A stretch of DNA of 64,000 nt from Anaeromassilibacillus sp. An172 (GTDB lineage Bacteria; Bacillota; Clostridia; Oscillospirales; Acutalibacteraceae). A program made the position numbers and the translations under genes. Every line of letters starts with the position of its first letter. Position 1 is the first letter of the stretch. The notes beneath the pieces were generated by a model. That model did not search any database and was not told where the DNA came from. It was given only the letters and a program-made list of their open reading frames with translations. Where the stretch lies: the NCBI RefSeq assembly GCF_002160515.1, contig NZ_NFKS01000001.1, positions 183,140 to 247,139 on the forward strand. The letters run 5' to 3'. Positions 41,400 through 51,748 of the stretch are shown piece after piece.

Positions 41400-42152
41400 T
41401 TATTTTTTCGTGTCTATTATGACAGCTCCGCCGATATCCGCCGGCATTTCTTCATCAGACAATTCCTCAATAAATACTCCGTGACTTAGACAAAAACTTT
41501 TTATCTCTTCGTACTTGGGATGATTTTTTATCTGCCCTGTAAATGCCAAAATATCTTTTGAAAGCTTGAAACAACAGCCTCCGATATATCCCCGGTTTGT
41601 GTTCAGAAGCCTTACTCCGCCGTAAGGAATTTCAAGAACATCAACGGCGTTTTCTTCTCTCGCCCTCTTCCCTATATCCTTGCTGTCGGTGATGATTGCG
41701 TTTTCCGTTACCACTGCAGTGGAACATTTTGCGTAGCCGTTTTGGGTATCTATCATATTAAATCCGTAATCCTCAGCAAGCCATAAGAACTCGTCGTACA
41801 CAAAATCAATTCTGCAAAAGATATTGTTTTTGACTATGGCGCAATTTAATGCGGTGTTAAAAGGATACGTCCTTATAAGCTCATCCTTGCACATAATCAC
41901 GTTATCATAGTGCTCTTCAAGAACCGGCAATAACTGTTCCGATTCCCTCAGTAGAAATACAGTGTCCTTATCTAAAGGCAAAACCTGCATATCTGCGTGA
42001 GTGCGTTCATATATAGGAAGCTTATTTATTGAAACCGTATCAGTGACACTGATACCCATGGATTTTAATGTTTCAAAGGCCTTGCAGCTGTTGTCCATTA
42101 TAATATGTGTGACAGGACTTTGCGGCAAATTAGGTAAAAGTAAATTACTCAT
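41400..42152 (-). CDS. pentein/GME-fold protein, DUF6873-like
   Basis: 250 residues, soluble. IYERTHADMQVLPLD (near 48-62), VVTENAIITDS and IPYGGVRLLNTNRGYIGGCC are arranged as in guanidino-group-modifying (pentein) enzymes with repeated beta-beta-alpha-beta units. The GGCC Cys pair could include the catalytic Cys, but I cannot confirm the full triad. It lies 3 bp behind radA and is probably cotranscribed. Function unknown. Confidence 0.55.
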   Translation of the reverse strand: MSNLLLPNLPQSPVTHIIMDNSCKAFETLKSMGISVTDTVSINKLPIYERTHADMQVLPLDKDTVFLLRESEQLLPVLEEHYDNVIMCKDELIRTYPFNTALNCAIVKNNIFCRIDFVYDEFLWLAEDYGFNMIDTQNGYAKCSTAVVTENAIITDSKDIGKRAREENAVDVLEIPYGGVRLLNTNRGYIGGCCFKLSKDILAFTGQIKNHPKYEEIKSFCLSHGVFIEELSDEEMPADIGGAVIIDTKK

Positions 42153-42155
42153 AGC

Positions 42156-43526
42156 TTATTCCGTAAGCGCATTAAAGGCTTCACGCACCGACTTAACGCC
42201 GATAACCCTAACGCTTTCATCCTCGTTTTTAATACTCTTTAAATTGTAGTAAGGAACAACAACGGTTTTAAATCCAAGACGTATTGCCTCATTTACCCTT
42301 GACTGGGCGTGAGAAACAGAACGTATCTCCCCTGCCAAACCTATTTCACCAAAAGCCACTGCTGTTTCGGAAATCGGTACATCTTTAAGACTGCTTACAA
42401 GTGCCATTGCCACAGCTAAGTCCACAGCAGGTTCGTCAAGTCTTAATCCTCCCACCACATTTATATAGGCGTCGGCTCCGGAAAAATAATATCCTGCACG
42501 TTTTTCAAGCACCGCTATAAGCAGTGACATTCTGCTGTAGTCAAATCCAGTTGACATTCTTCTTGGATTTCCAAAACCTGAAGCAGTTGCAAGTCCCTGA
42601 ATTTCCGCAAGAATAGGCCTTGTGCCCTCCATAGCGCAGGCAACGCAGGTTCCCGATACATTCTTTGGCCTTTCGCTTAAAAGCATCTGAGAGGGATTTT
42701 CCACCTGTGCTAATCCTTTATCAGTCATCTGAAACACACCGATTTCATTTGTGGAACCAAATCGGTTTTTAACGGCTCTTAAAATTCTGTAAGACAGCTG
42801 CTTGTCGCCCTCAAAATATAAAACTGCGTCAACAATATGTTCCAGCACCTTTGGGCCTGCTATAGAACCTTCCTTGTTAACATGACCTACAATCAACACG
42901 GGAATTTCAAGGTTTTTTGCAACCCTCATAAGCACAGAGGTACACTCTCTGACCTGGGCAACGCTTCCCGGAGATGAACTCAGTTCCGTAAAATTCATAG
43001 TCTGAATTGAATCCACCATAACCAAATCCGGCTTTAATTCTCTTATGTTTTCGGCTGCAAGCTCGATATCGGTTTCAGTCATTATAAAAACGTTGGGATT
43101 GCTTACGCCTATGCGGTTGGCTCTCAGTTTAATTTGTCTTGCAGACTCCTCTCCGGAAATATAGAGAATTTTAAGTCCACTGTCAAGGCTTGAACAAATC
43201 TGCATAAGTATAGTTGACTTTCCTATTCCCGGGTCTCCTCCCAAAAGAATAAGACTGCCCTTTACAATTCCGCCTCCCAAAACACGGTCAAGTTCTGAAT
43301 AACCTGTTTTATATCTCTGTTCCTCTGCTGTGGATATTTCATTCACAGACACAGGCAGGCTGCTGACTGTTCTGCGTTTTACAGCTATTGACGACTGGTT
43401 TTTCACCTGTTCCTTGATTTCCTCTGTCATTGTGTTCCACTCGCCGCATCCGGGACATTTACCGTACCACTTAGGCGACTCGTATCCACATTCGGAACAC
43501 ACATAAACACTTTTTATTTTTCCCAT
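42156..43526 (-). CDS. radA: DNA repair protein RadA
   Basis: 456 residues. N-terminal zinc finger CSECGYESPKWYGKCPGCGEW, Walker A GGDPGIGKST, RadA motif KNRFGSTNEIGVF, C-terminal Lon-like domain (ADAYINVVGGLRLDEPAVDLAVAMALVSS). Full length. RadA assists strand exchange and branch migration in recombination repair. AAGGATG precedes the ATG. Confidence 0.96.
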   Translation of the reverse strand: MGKIKSVYVCSECGYESPKWYGKCPGCGEWNTMTEEIKEQVKNQSSIAVKRRTVSSLPVSVNEISTAEEQRYKTGYSELDRVLGGGIVKGSLILLGGDPGIGKSTILMQICSSLDSGLKILYISGEESARQIKLRANRIGVSNPNVFIMTETDIELAAENIRELKPDLVMVDSIQTMNFTELSSSPGSVAQVRECTSVLMRVAKNLEIPVLIVGHVNKEGSIAGPKVLEHIVDAVLYFEGDKQLSYRILRAVKNRFGSTNEIGVFQMTDKGLAQVENPSQMLLSERPKNVSGTCVACAMEGTRPILAEIQGLATASGFGNPRRMSTGFDYSRMSLLIAVLEKRAGYYFSGADAYINVVGGLRLDEPAVDLAVAMALVSSLKDVPISETAVAFGEIGLAGEIRSVSHAQSRVNEAIRLGFKTVVVPYYNLKSIKNEDESVRVIGVKSVREAFNALTE

Positions 43527-43547
43527 ATATACATCCTTCTGATCATA

Positions 43548-44285
43548 TCAATTATTATAGCAATACTCGGCAAAGCCCATATAAATTGCAAATGCTATTT
43601 CTTTCTGATATTCATAGTCCTTTAATTTTTCAAGCTCCTGGGGATTTGATAAAAATCCACATTCTATTATTATAGCAGGTACTTTTGCGTTGCGCAATAC
43701 GAATATACTGTCGTCAGCCGGCTTGCATTGCCTTTCATTATCAGGCTGAACCAATCCAACAACCGCTTGGCGTATATATTCGGAAAGCTCCTGACTTTCT
43801 GTGTTATCACTGTAAAATATCTGTGTGCCGTTATATTTGCTTTCTGAAAAATTGTTCTGGTGAATACTGAGTACAATATTGTTTTCGTCCGAATTATATA
43901 TCTCCACTCTTTTTTCCAAATCAGAACGCTTTCTTTCTCTCACTGTTTTAAGGGAATTGTCACCTACTGATACATCCTCTTCCCTTATCATCTCAACTTC
44001 AAAACCGCCTTGTACAAGCATATCACGAAGTATATTGGCTATTGATAGATTTATATCCTTCTCTATAGTTCCGTCTGATGCCTGAGTACCACCGTCTTCT
44101 CCTCCGTGCCCTGCGTCGATTATAACCTTATATTTATAGTCCCCTATGGTTTTATTCTCTGCTGTTTCCATGGACACTTTATTATACGCATTACACATAA
44201 GAACACAAAAGGCAGTTATAACTGCGGTTACGGAAAATATGTAAAGTGTTTTCTTGTTGAAATATGGACTTTTGATTTTTTTCAT
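43548..44285 (-). CDS. cwlD: N-acetylmuramoyl-L-alanine amidase, CwlD type
   Basis: 245 residues. N-terminal membrane anchor (about 13-30), then Amidase_3: VIIDAGHGGEDGG (zinc His), KDINLSIANILRDML, SIHQNNF (zinc His) and IIIECGFLSNPQE (catalytic Glu). Size and single domain match CwlD, which makes muramic-delta-lactam of the spore cortex. GAGGTGA precedes the ATG. It is part of a run with radA. Confidence 0.85.
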   Translation of the reverse strand: MKKIKSPYFNKKTLYIFSVTAVITAFCVLMCNAYNKVSMETAENKTIGDYKYKVIIDAGHGGEDGGTQASDGTIEKDINLSIANILRDMLVQGGFEVEMIREEDVSVGDNSLKTVRERKRSDLEKRVEIYNSDENNIVLSIHQNNFSESKYNGTQIFYSDNTESQELSEYIRQAVVGLVQPDNERQCKPADDSIFVLRNAKVPAIIIECGFLSNPQELEKLKDYEYQKEIAFAIYMGFAEYCYNN

Positions 44286-44403
44286 TTAATCACCTCTTAC
44301 TTAAAAGTATATGAAACAAGACAAATTTTTATATGTTTATTTATCTACTTTTTCCCTAAAAAACTCTCAATTATAAAATAAATATTAAAAAATTTTCATT
44401 AGA

Positions 44404-44433
44404 TTGACTTAATCAACGCTTCTGACGTATAAT
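44404..44433 (+). promoter_or_regulatory. promoter of the flavodoxin lipoprotein gene
   Basis: TTGACT (44404-44409), 18-bp spacer, TATAAT (44428-44433). The -35 lies in a small dyad TTGA-CTTAA-TCAA that could bind a regulator. Confidence 0.65.
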
Positions 44434-44492
44434 TAGATTGAAACAAAAGGATATATATTTTCCTAATATAATGAATTCTGAGAGGTGGTTAT

Positions 44493-45056
44493 TTGAAAAA
44501 AATAATCTTGAGCTTGATGATGATTGTTTCGATGATTTTCTGTCTTTGTGCTTGCGGACAAACCTCCGGCAAGGCTCTGCCACAGGGAGAAAAAGACACG
44601 TTGGTTGTATACTTTTCACGAACAGGAAATACAGCCGATGCTGCTCAAATTATCGCAGATTATACCGGAGCTGATATTATCCGTATCACAAGAACAGAAC
44701 CATACCCTGATAATTTGGAGGCTTGTGTAAAAGAGGTTTCCGAAGAAATGCAAAACGGCGAGCTTCCCGCTATCAACGAAAAGGTCAATAACATGAACAG
44801 TTATGACGTGGTATTTTTATGTTATCCAATCTGGCTTAATTCTATCCCCATGCCTATGGTTACATTTATGGAGGAAAACAGCCTGTCAGGAAAATATGTA
44901 ATACCGGTCGCTACCCACAGCGGAAGTGAGTTCGGAAACAGTATATCAGTTATTCAGAGCCACAGCGGCAATGCAAAAATACTTGACGGTATAGCTCTGC
45001 TGAACGGAAACACACAGGGACTTACGGAAAAACTCAGCGAATACGGCTACAATTAA
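44493..45056 (+). CDS. exported flavodoxin-like lipoprotein (TTG start)
   Basis: 187 residues. Signal with lipobox FCLCAC (Cys near 21). Flavodoxin_4 domain: VVYFSRTGNTADAA (phosphate loop), YDVVFLCYPIWLNSIPMPM, VIPVATHSGSEFG. Membrane-anchored outside, so a role in extracytoplasmic redox is inferred. TTG 44493 follows GAGAGGTGG. Confidence 0.82.
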   Translation: MKKIILSLMMIVSMIFCLCACGQTSGKALPQGEKDTLVVYFSRTGNTADAAQIIADYTGADIIRITRTEPYPDNLEACVKEVSEEMQNGELPAINEKVNNMNSYDVVFLCYPIWLNSIPMPMVTFMEENSLSGKYVIPVATHSGSEFGNSISVIQSHSGNAKILDGIALLNGNTQGLTEKLSEYGYN

Positions 45057-45100
45057 ACGTATACAATCGATAATCATTATAAATGAAAGGATTTGAAAAA

Positions 45101-46057
45101 ATGAATCAGGAATACAGAGAAGCGGCACAAATTGTGCTTTCACGTTTGAATAAAGTTATTCTGGGAAAGGAAGAACTTACAAAAGAAGTTTTTGCGGCAT
45201 TTCTCGCAGGAGGACATGTTTTGCTTGAGGATATCCCCGGAGTTGGAAAAACAACATTGGCTTTGGCTTTCTCAAAGCTTTTAGGCCTTAAATGGAAGCG
45301 TGTGCAGTTTACACCTGACGTACTTCCCTCTGACCTTACAGGTTTTTCCATATATCAAAAGGATATACAAAAGTTTGTTTACCAGCCCGGAGCAGTATTC
45401 TGCAATCTGCTTCTTGCCGACGAAATAAACAGAACTTCTCCTAAAACCCAGTCTGCACTTCTTGAGGTTATGGAAGAAAAACAAGTTACTGTTGAAAAAA
45501 TAACAAGAAAAGTACCGTCACCTTTCTTTGTTATTGCAACACAAAACCCATTCGGTACAGCAGGTACACAGATGCTTCCTTTTGCTCAGCTTGACAGATT
45601 TATGATAAGCACATCAATGGGTTATCCGGATATGCAAAACGAAATACTTCTTGCAAAAGGTGTTCAAAACGGCGGCAGAACAGACAATCTCACAGCCATG
45701 CTCAATGCTGATGCTTTCCTTAAAATGCAGCAGGACGTTGAACAGGTCTATATTCACGACCATATCTACAGTTACATTGTACGCCTTGTAACAGCTACCC
45801 GTGAAAATCCTTATATAGAAATAGGCGTAAGCCCGAGAGGTACAATTTCTCTTGTAAAGATAGCAAGGGCAAACGCATGGCTTAACGGAAATGATTTTGT
45901 TTCTCCTTCAGATGTTTCAAGCCAGTTTTTACCTGTTGCTCTCCATAGAATACAGCTCAATGTAAAAGCCCGTATAGACGGCGTTGACAAAAGAGATGTA
46001 TTAAACGATATTCTTAAAAGGATTGAAGCTCCCGCCCTTAGGGGGAAAAACAGATGA
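45101..46057 (+). CDS. MoxR-family AAA+ ATPase
   Basis: 318 residues. Walker A EDIPGVGKTT, Walker B LLADEINRTSPK, sensor IATQNPF, Arg-finger region LDRFMI. MoxR ATPases act with DUF58 proteins as chaperone-like units for envelope complexes. GAAAGGA at 45085-45091 fits ATG 45101 better than 45083. The next gene overlaps by ATGA. Confidence 0.93.
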   Translation: MNQEYREAAQIVLSRLNKVILGKEELTKEVFAAFLAGGHVLLEDIPGVGKTTLALAFSKLLGLKWKRVQFTPDVLPSDLTGFSIYQKDIQKFVYQPGAVFCNLLLADEINRTSPKTQSALLEVMEEKQVTVEKITRKVPSPFFVIATQNPFGTAGTQMLPFAQLDRFMISTSMGYPDMQNEILLAKGVQNGGRTDNLTAMLNADAFLKMQQDVEQVYIHDHIYSYIVRLVTATRENPYIEIGVSPRGTISLVKIARANAWLNGNDFVSPSDVSSQFLPVALHRIQLNVKARIDGVDKRDVLNDILKRIEAPALRGKNR

Positions 46058-47148
46058 GGAAAATAATATTTTTGTTTTCCGCCTGCGCCACACTTTATCT
46101 TGCCGGATTTTTCAGAAGCGGCCCTTTGATGATATTGTTTTTTGCAGAGCTTTTTCTGTTCATAGGTATGTTTATAGTTTCCAAGCTTATCGGACGCAGA
46201 TTATCCTTTGATGTTCTGCTTTCGGACAAAAAGGTAAAAAAGGGCGAATACACTACCGGATGTATCAAAATAAAAAACAAATCCTTGCTTGCCGTCACTA
46301 AATTCGAGCTAAGTGTTGTGTGCAAAACAAACGGAGTTTCCGACAATAAAAAACACACATTAAAGGGTTACGTAGGCGCAAGAAGTGTTACTGATATTGA
46401 AGTGCAGCTTTCTTCCATATACTCCGGTATACTGTCAGTTGAACTCGGTCAGATAAAAGTATGGGACTATCTTGGCTTTTTTGCATCAAAGAAAAAGCTT
46501 TCCGGCGGCGGAACATTTGTTGTTATGCCGTCACAGAATAAGATTGATATAAGAAAAAATCAAATCTTTTTAGGCTTTGACAACCTTGACAGAGAAGCTG
46601 TAAACCGACCGGGAAATCAGCCTCCTGAAATATATCAGATAAAAACATACACACCCGGCGACTCCATAAGAAACATTCATTGGAAGCTTACAGCACGAAT
46701 GGACGAACTTATGAGCAAAGAGTACATGGACGAGGTTGGCACAGAGCTGTTTTTCTTTATTGATTTGAGAAGCTCTGACAGCTCCCCTAAAAAGCTGGAT
46801 GCGTTCTGGGAGATTATTTCAGCCATATCCCTTGGTTTTCTCTCATCCGATATACCGCATTGTATACAGTGGTTCAGCGTAGAAGAAAAGCAGACGGTTT
46901 CACACAATATAAAAAAATATGAGGATTACAGCGAAATGATTGAAAGCCTCATAATAACAGGGGTGATTGATGGTACAAAAACCGTGTCCGAAGAATATAT
47001 GTCTGAATTTTATCAGCATTGCATGAAAAACGAGTCCGTTTTGATGTTCAATACCGATTTAATTCTGTCTTACAACGAAAACATAATAAAAGAATTTTCG
47101 GAGGAAGATTATGAGCAGGAAATCAAAAAATCAACAATCTGTATATAA
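46054..47148 (+). CDS. DUF58 domain protein
   Basis: 364 residues. Two N-terminal helices (about 5-20 and 24-44); the DUF58 motif is GDSIRNIHWKLTARMDELMSKEY, followed by a vWA-like end. It overlaps moxR by 4 bp and the transglutaminase gene by 38 bp, the usual three-gene unit. Confidence 0.92.
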   Translation: MRKIIFLFSACATLYLAGFFRSGPLMILFFAELFLFIGMFIVSKLIGRRLSFDVLLSDKKVKKGEYTTGCIKIKNKSLLAVTKFELSVVCKTNGVSDNKKHTLKGYVGARSVTDIEVQLSSIYSGILSVELGQIKVWDYLGFFASKKKLSGGGTFVVMPSQNKIDIRKNQIFLGFDNLDREAVNRPGNQPPEIYQIKTYTPGDSIRNIHWKLTARMDELMSKEYMDEVGTELFFFIDLRSSDSSPKKLDAFWEIISAISLGFLSSDIPHCIQWFSVEEKQTVSHNIKKYEDYSEMIESLIITGVIDGTKTVSEEYMSEFYQHCMKNESVLMFNTDLILSYNENIIKEFSEEDYEQEIKKSTICI

Positions 47149-49447
47149 TAATCGACAGGTTCGTCAGGATTATTTATATCAGAAAAACGAACCTGCCGTA
47201 TCACTCCGAGTTACCGGAGCGGTGTCAACCACAAAGAAGAATAATTACTTTTTAAATTTGTTAATGCTTTTGTTTTTTGACTGCGGTGTATTCGCTACAC
47301 TTAGAATTATTAAAAACTTTACAGACATTAACTTTAATGAAACTTTTGTTTATATAGGTTTGGCAGTATTCAGCCTTATTATTTGGATAATATCAATGCT
47401 GCCTAAAATAAAGCCTTTATATTTGTTTCTTTCTGGAACAGCCATAACGGCAGTGGCATTTTTCTTATTTTACGGAAAAATAATGGCGCAGATAAATATA
47501 ATAATAGGTTTGATTATATGGTCACCTCCTTTTATAAGCTTAGTGGATATAACCCATATAGTTCTTGTCTGCGCAATGTTTATATCTCTCATCTTTTACA
47601 TGCTCACATTCTGCGCCGGTAAGGGATGGATTATGGTTTTAGTATCGGTGCCATTTTTAATTATGTCACCTATATATGATATAGACATAGAATTACTCGA
47701 TCTGTTTTTGCTGGGTCTTTTCTTTGTTGGAAGCTACACTGTAGGAAACGTGCACAATCCATCCAAAAGAAAAAAGCGAAAAGTTCACAGGCTGTCGGCT
47801 TCCGAGAGAATGAGTGCAGGCGGAAGCGGTGCTGCAATCCTAATGGCTTTGTTTTTGGTTTTTTCCATTCTTGCCTACACATTTGCAACACCACGCCTTG
47901 ATAATCTCTATGAAATACCGATGACCGTTGAGTCTATTGTTCAGCAGACTATTTCTTCCGTTGTAAATGTAGAGCCTGACAACGGCAACGTCAACAGGGG
48001 AAACAATTATTCCTTTGGACAAAAACACTTGGAAATAGTTACCTCACAGCAGCCAAAAGACGCTGTATATCTCAAGAACTATACAGGCGGTTACTATAAT
48101 AACGGACGATGGAACACTGTAAATGAAAACAGCTTTTTCTCCAACATGCAGGACGGAAATTATTACAGTATGGTCTGCAACAATCCATACTATATTTTGC
48201 AGTTTATACTTGACGAAAGCGATGTTATGGATATAAACGTCCGCAGCTATAAAAGCCTTATGACCGGCACATGTGTACCTGTTCTTTCTCAGGAGACCGG
48301 CTCAGAAAACGGTTATACAACATATCAGGGATATAATCTCTCAGACTTTCTTAGTGTTTTAGACACTGTATCAGCCGGCGGATTTGATGACCTGTTAGGC
48401 GAGTACGGCGCATATGCAGAAAGCACCTATATGTATGTTCCGGGGGATAAAATACCGAGAATAGTAGAACTGTGCAATACAAGTGGAGTAAGAAAAGGTA
48501 ACTACACCGCCGCAACAAACTTCATTATAAGCACGTTGAACGAAATGACGACATACACAACTTCACCGGGCAATGCTCCTTCAGGTGTTGATATTGCAGA
48601 ATATTTTCTCTTTGACAGCGGAAAAGGATTTTGCCAGCAGTATGCAACAACAGCGGCGCTTATGTATAGATTGCTGGGACTTCCATCAAGATACGTTACA
48701 GGTTATATGGTAACTCCCAGTGATTTTCATCAAAACAGCGACGGAACATACACCGCAATCGCCACAGATGAAAAAGCTCATGCTTGGGTTGAAGTCTATG
48801 TAGACGGCACAGGCTGGATTCCTACAGAGGTGACTTTCTCCCAGGATGAAATCGACCAGGGAGGTTCAACTGCCGGTGATGACAACAATCCTACGGAAGA
48901 ACCCACCTCAGAGGAAGCTACAACAGAACCCACCGAAAACACAACGGAACCATCAGATTTGACTGAACCAACAACAGAGCCAAATAATACAAATTCATCA
49001 GATAATAATAACTCCATGAGCGAAATGCTGATTCAGGCACTAAAAATAGTGGTAACTGCGGTTATAACTGTTGTTGTGATTATAGCTGTTATACTGTTCT
49101 TTAAATGGAGAAGAAAAGGTAAGCTTGCTTCATTAAGAAGAATGAAACCTAATATTCTTTTGGTAAAAATGGTAGATATGCTTCATCTTGGCGGTTACTT
49201 AAAGGAATACAAAGGCACAGAAGCAGACTTCCCTGAAAAGCTTTCTGAGCTTGTGGAAGAATTAAGCGTTTCAGATATAGCATACTTTGTAAATCTGGCA
49301 AACAAAGCGGCCTTTGGCAATAGACCAATAGAAAAAGATGAAAAACGTACAGCATATAATCATTACGTCCGCACTGCGGAATTTGTTTTTGGCAAACTCA
49401 ATTTCATCAAAAAGATTTATTTTAAATACTTTAAGGTTTATTATTGA
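47111..49447 (+). CDS. membrane transglutaminase-like protein (TgpA type)
   Basis: 778 residues. N-terminal block of six to eight helices (about 40-270), extracellular transglutaminase core with Cys in GKGFCQQYATTAALMYRLLG (near 507), His in KAHAWVEVYVDGTGW (near 558) and Asp/Glu after it, a Thr/Glu/Pro-rich linker, one more helix (about 640-662) and a cytoplasmic tail with DUF4129-like sequence. The acceptor substrate is unknown. Confidence 0.9.
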   Translation: MSRKSKNQQSVYNNRQVRQDYLYQKNEPAVSLRVTGAVSTTKKNNYFLNLLMLLFFDCGVFATLRIIKNFTDINFNETFVYIGLAVFSLIIWIISMLPKIKPLYLFLSGTAITAVAFFLFYGKIMAQINIIIGLIIWSPPFISLVDITHIVLVCAMFISLIFYMLTFCAGKGWIMVLVSVPFLIMSPIYDIDIELLDLFLLGLFFVGSYTVGNVHNPSKRKKRKVHRLSASERMSAGGSGAAILMALFLVFSILAYTFATPRLDNLYEIPMTVESIVQQTISSVVNVEPDNGNVNRGNNYSFGQKHLEIVTSQQPKDAVYLKNYTGGYYNNGRWNTVNENSFFSNMQDGNYYSMVCNNPYYILQFILDESDVMDINVRSYKSLMTGTCVPVLSQETGSENGYTTYQGYNLSDFLSVLDTVSAGGFDDLLGEYGAYAESTYMYVPGDKIPRIVELCNTSGVRKGNYTAATNFIISTLNEMTTYTTSPGNAPSGVDIAEYFLFDSGKGFCQQYATTAALMYRLLGLPSRYVTGYMVTPSDFHQNSDGTYTAIATDEKAHAWVEVYVDGTGWIPTEVTFSQDEIDQGGSTAGDDNNPTEEPTSEEATTEPTENTTEPSDLTEPTTEPNNTNSSDNNNSMSEMLIQALKIVVTAVITVVVIIAVILFFKWRRKGKLASLRRMKPNILLVKMVDMLHLGGYLKEYKGTEADFPEKLSELVEELSVSDIAYFVNLANKAAFGNRPIEKDEKRTAYNHYVRTAEFVFGKLNFIKKIYFKYFKVYY

Positions 49448-49466
49448 TAAACTAACTCAACAGAAA

Positions 49467-49504
49467 ACAGCCAACGCAAAATTTAAATTGCGCTGGCTGT
49501 TTTT
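49467..49504. terminator. bidirectional terminator
   Basis: ACAGCCAACGCAA pairs with TTGCGCTGGCTGT (one mismatch) across an A+T loop, followed by TTTT. It lies between the convergent transglutaminase and CotH-remnant genes. Confidence 0.85.
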
Positions 49505-49516
49505 ATGTGTGTAAGA

Positions 49517-50875
49517 TTATCTTCTCTTAAAAATGAAAGCAAAAGCTAAACCTGCTGTTAATACTAAAATTGTAACTATTATTAAAATTATATCATTACT
49601 CCGGGTTTGTGATGTGCTTTCCGAAAATTGATTATCCATAGAGAAATTCATATTCCCTCTATTTCCCGGCATCATATTTCCGTTTGCATTGTTTGGAAAT
49701 TCTTCTCCTGTACTGCTTTCTGTAGGAATTTCAGTAGGCGGAACTTCGTTGGTTTCTCCACTGCTATTGATATCTGCGGTATTTGAAACCTGCATATTTG
49801 AGGAACTGTCTTCCGATGATGGCTGCTGTTCTCTCATGGAAAAATCTCCGCCTTCACCGGAAAAATCATTGTTCATCATTCCACCACGGCCTCCGCCCAT
49901 AGAATTGTTCATTGAACCCATATCCGAAATGGAAATATCGCTTGCATCCACAAAGTTTTCTTTATCCTGCTGTTCTTCCGATGTAGAACCTATTGTTCCA
50001 TCAAGCTGTCCCGAAATGCTTTCAGCACGAAGCAGACAAAATTCTTTTAAAGTGTCTATACCTGTCAAAAACTCATCGTATGTACAGAACTTTGTAGGGT
50101 CTGCTTCAACATAAGGAGATATAATCTCTTTCACACTGTCTATCATCTCGGAAAATACACCGCTATCAAACACTTCCGTTATAAACTCATTAAAGTATTC
50201 GTGATACATTTGTGTATATTCTTCATTATTGAAAATCCATGCAAGCATAGGTCTTGAATCTATAGTTCCTCCGGAAACAGGCGAGTCTATCGGGTAGTTT
50301 ACAAGGCTTGTAGCATCAGCCGCTGACTGAAATCCTCCGAACGCAAGGTTATAATCCCATGGAATCATTGAAAGCTGACCGTCACTTTCATAAAGATAGT
50401 AATTGTGAATCATAGAACCTGTGTAGCTGTCAAAATTCAGAACGAAGTTGTGAACCACAAAGTATCTTATTACCTCATCAACATCAACGCTGTTTTCTAT
50501 ATCAACATTTTCATTGATATTTTTTAAAGCCTGTATAAGTCTGTCCTTATCCTCATCGGTTATATCTGTTTTGGCATTGTCAAAAATATTGGAGTAGCTG
50601 TCATAATTATCATCGGTATATATAAGAGATACATCGTCACTGCCCATTGAACCTCCCATACCTCCTCCAAAATTTTCTCTGTTTTGGTTATTGGGAAGTT
50701 CAGTAGTGTCTCCGTTTTCGTTCATATCCGGAGGCATCATACCCTCAGGCATTTCTCCGCCGCCCATATTGCCGCCAAAACCTCCAGGGCCTCTTCCTGA
50801 GAATTCCTGACCTCCGCCAAAAGAATCCGATTGACTGTCACTAAAAGGCTGTGTATCTTCTGAAATCGAGCTGTA
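49517..50875 (-). pseudogene. CotH-type protein lacking its N-terminus
   Basis: The open frame reads through Gly/Met-rich GGGMGGSMG, then the CotH part FVVHNFVLNFDSYTGSMIHNYYLYESDGQLSMIPWDYNLAFGGF, and ends in a helix and RR, a wall-anchored type tail. The signal peptide and the N-terminal CotH lobe are missing. Upstream the frame runs out of phase into the first 20 codons of a DUF4956 gene. A start at ATG 50767 is possible, but such a protein would lack export signal and half of the domain. Confidence 0.75.
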
Positions 50876-50933
50876 TACTTACACTTCCAACATTCTCCAA
50901 AAAACTTGACTTAAAAATATCACTGAAATTCAT
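50876..50933 (-). pseudogene. first 19 codons of a DUF4956 gene, fused to CotH remnant
   Basis: MNFSDIFKSSFLENVGSVS is the usual start of DUF4956 membrane proteins, which follow VTC genes. AAAGGAA precedes the ATG. After it the reading continues IQLDF... and stops soon; the whole membrane part is gone. The expected order VTC-DUF4956-CotH makes a single deletion of both gene parts the simplest cause. Confidence 0.65.
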
Positions 50934-50953
50934 ATAAATCTTTCCTTTCATAA

Positions 50954-51625
50954 TCAATCATAAATACGGCAAGCCGCATATTTTGAAAATGCAGAAACTC
51001 TTCTGTCTTTCAACTGTACTGCGTCTTTTATAACATCCGGTAAAAACTCATCCCATTTTACTTCAAGTATCACTACCGGATTACCTGCCGGAATTGTAAC
51101 ACAGTTTGGATTTAAAAAATCCGTACTGCCTAACCCTGTTCTTATATTGTAATCCAATGTAACACGTACATTTCCAGCAGGGAAAGTAAATGCATCTCTT
51201 GTGTATTCCACAATGGTTTTGGGCTTTACACCATTATTTTTGATTTTATAATACAATTCCCTTATTAAAGGTTTCTCACAATCTAACATCCATTGGGTGT
51301 CACCGTTTAAAATTTTGTTTACCTGTTCTTCGGAGATTACTTCACTTGTTTTGCAGCAAAGCTTGTCAATTTTAGCTTTCTTCTCAAGATGAATGAAAGA
51401 TTTATCGTAATCATAATAACGTATACGAAATTTTTCTCTCTTGCTTACACCGTTTATTTTTTCCATAAGGGCAGTATCATTCAAATCATCAAAATAAAGA
51501 CTGCGCACTATATATCTGCCGTTTACGCCATTTTTATCAGGATAAGCGATGGAAGATAATCTTGCACGCAGTTCATAATAATCGCCTTTGTTTATCTCGT
51601 GTTTCCATTCATGTCTGAACTTCAT
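50954..51625 (-). CDS. VTC-domain protein (polyphosphate polymerase type)
   Basis: 223 residues. RHEWKHEINKGDYYELRARL, YIVRSLYFDD, REKFRIRYYD, FIHLEKKAKID and GNPVVILEVKWDEFLPD carry the basic and acidic tunnel residues of VTC/CYTH-like enzymes. GAGG lies 8 nt before ATG 51625. Bacterial VTC proteins next to CotH and DUF4956 have an unproven role in polyphosphate or surface polymer synthesis. Confidence 0.85.
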   Translation of the reverse strand: MKFRHEWKHEINKGDYYELRARLSSIAYPDKNGVNGRYIVRSLYFDDLNDTALMEKINGVSKREKFRIRYYDYDKSFIHLEKKAKIDKLCCKTSEVISEEQVNKILNGDTQWMLDCEKPLIRELYYKIKNNGVKPKTIVEYTRDAFTFPAGNVRVTLDYNIRTGLGSTDFLNPNCVTIPAGNPVVILEVKWDEFLPDVIKDAVQLKDRRVSAFSKYAACRIYD

Positions 51626-51748
51626 CTTTTTCACCTCGCTTCATTACATTTATTTTACACGTTCATCATATAACTTTTACCTTAGCGCCAACTTAGAATA
51701 TAAAAACACCCACTGTGGTAACCCAAGTGAGTGTTTTTAGTAACGATA

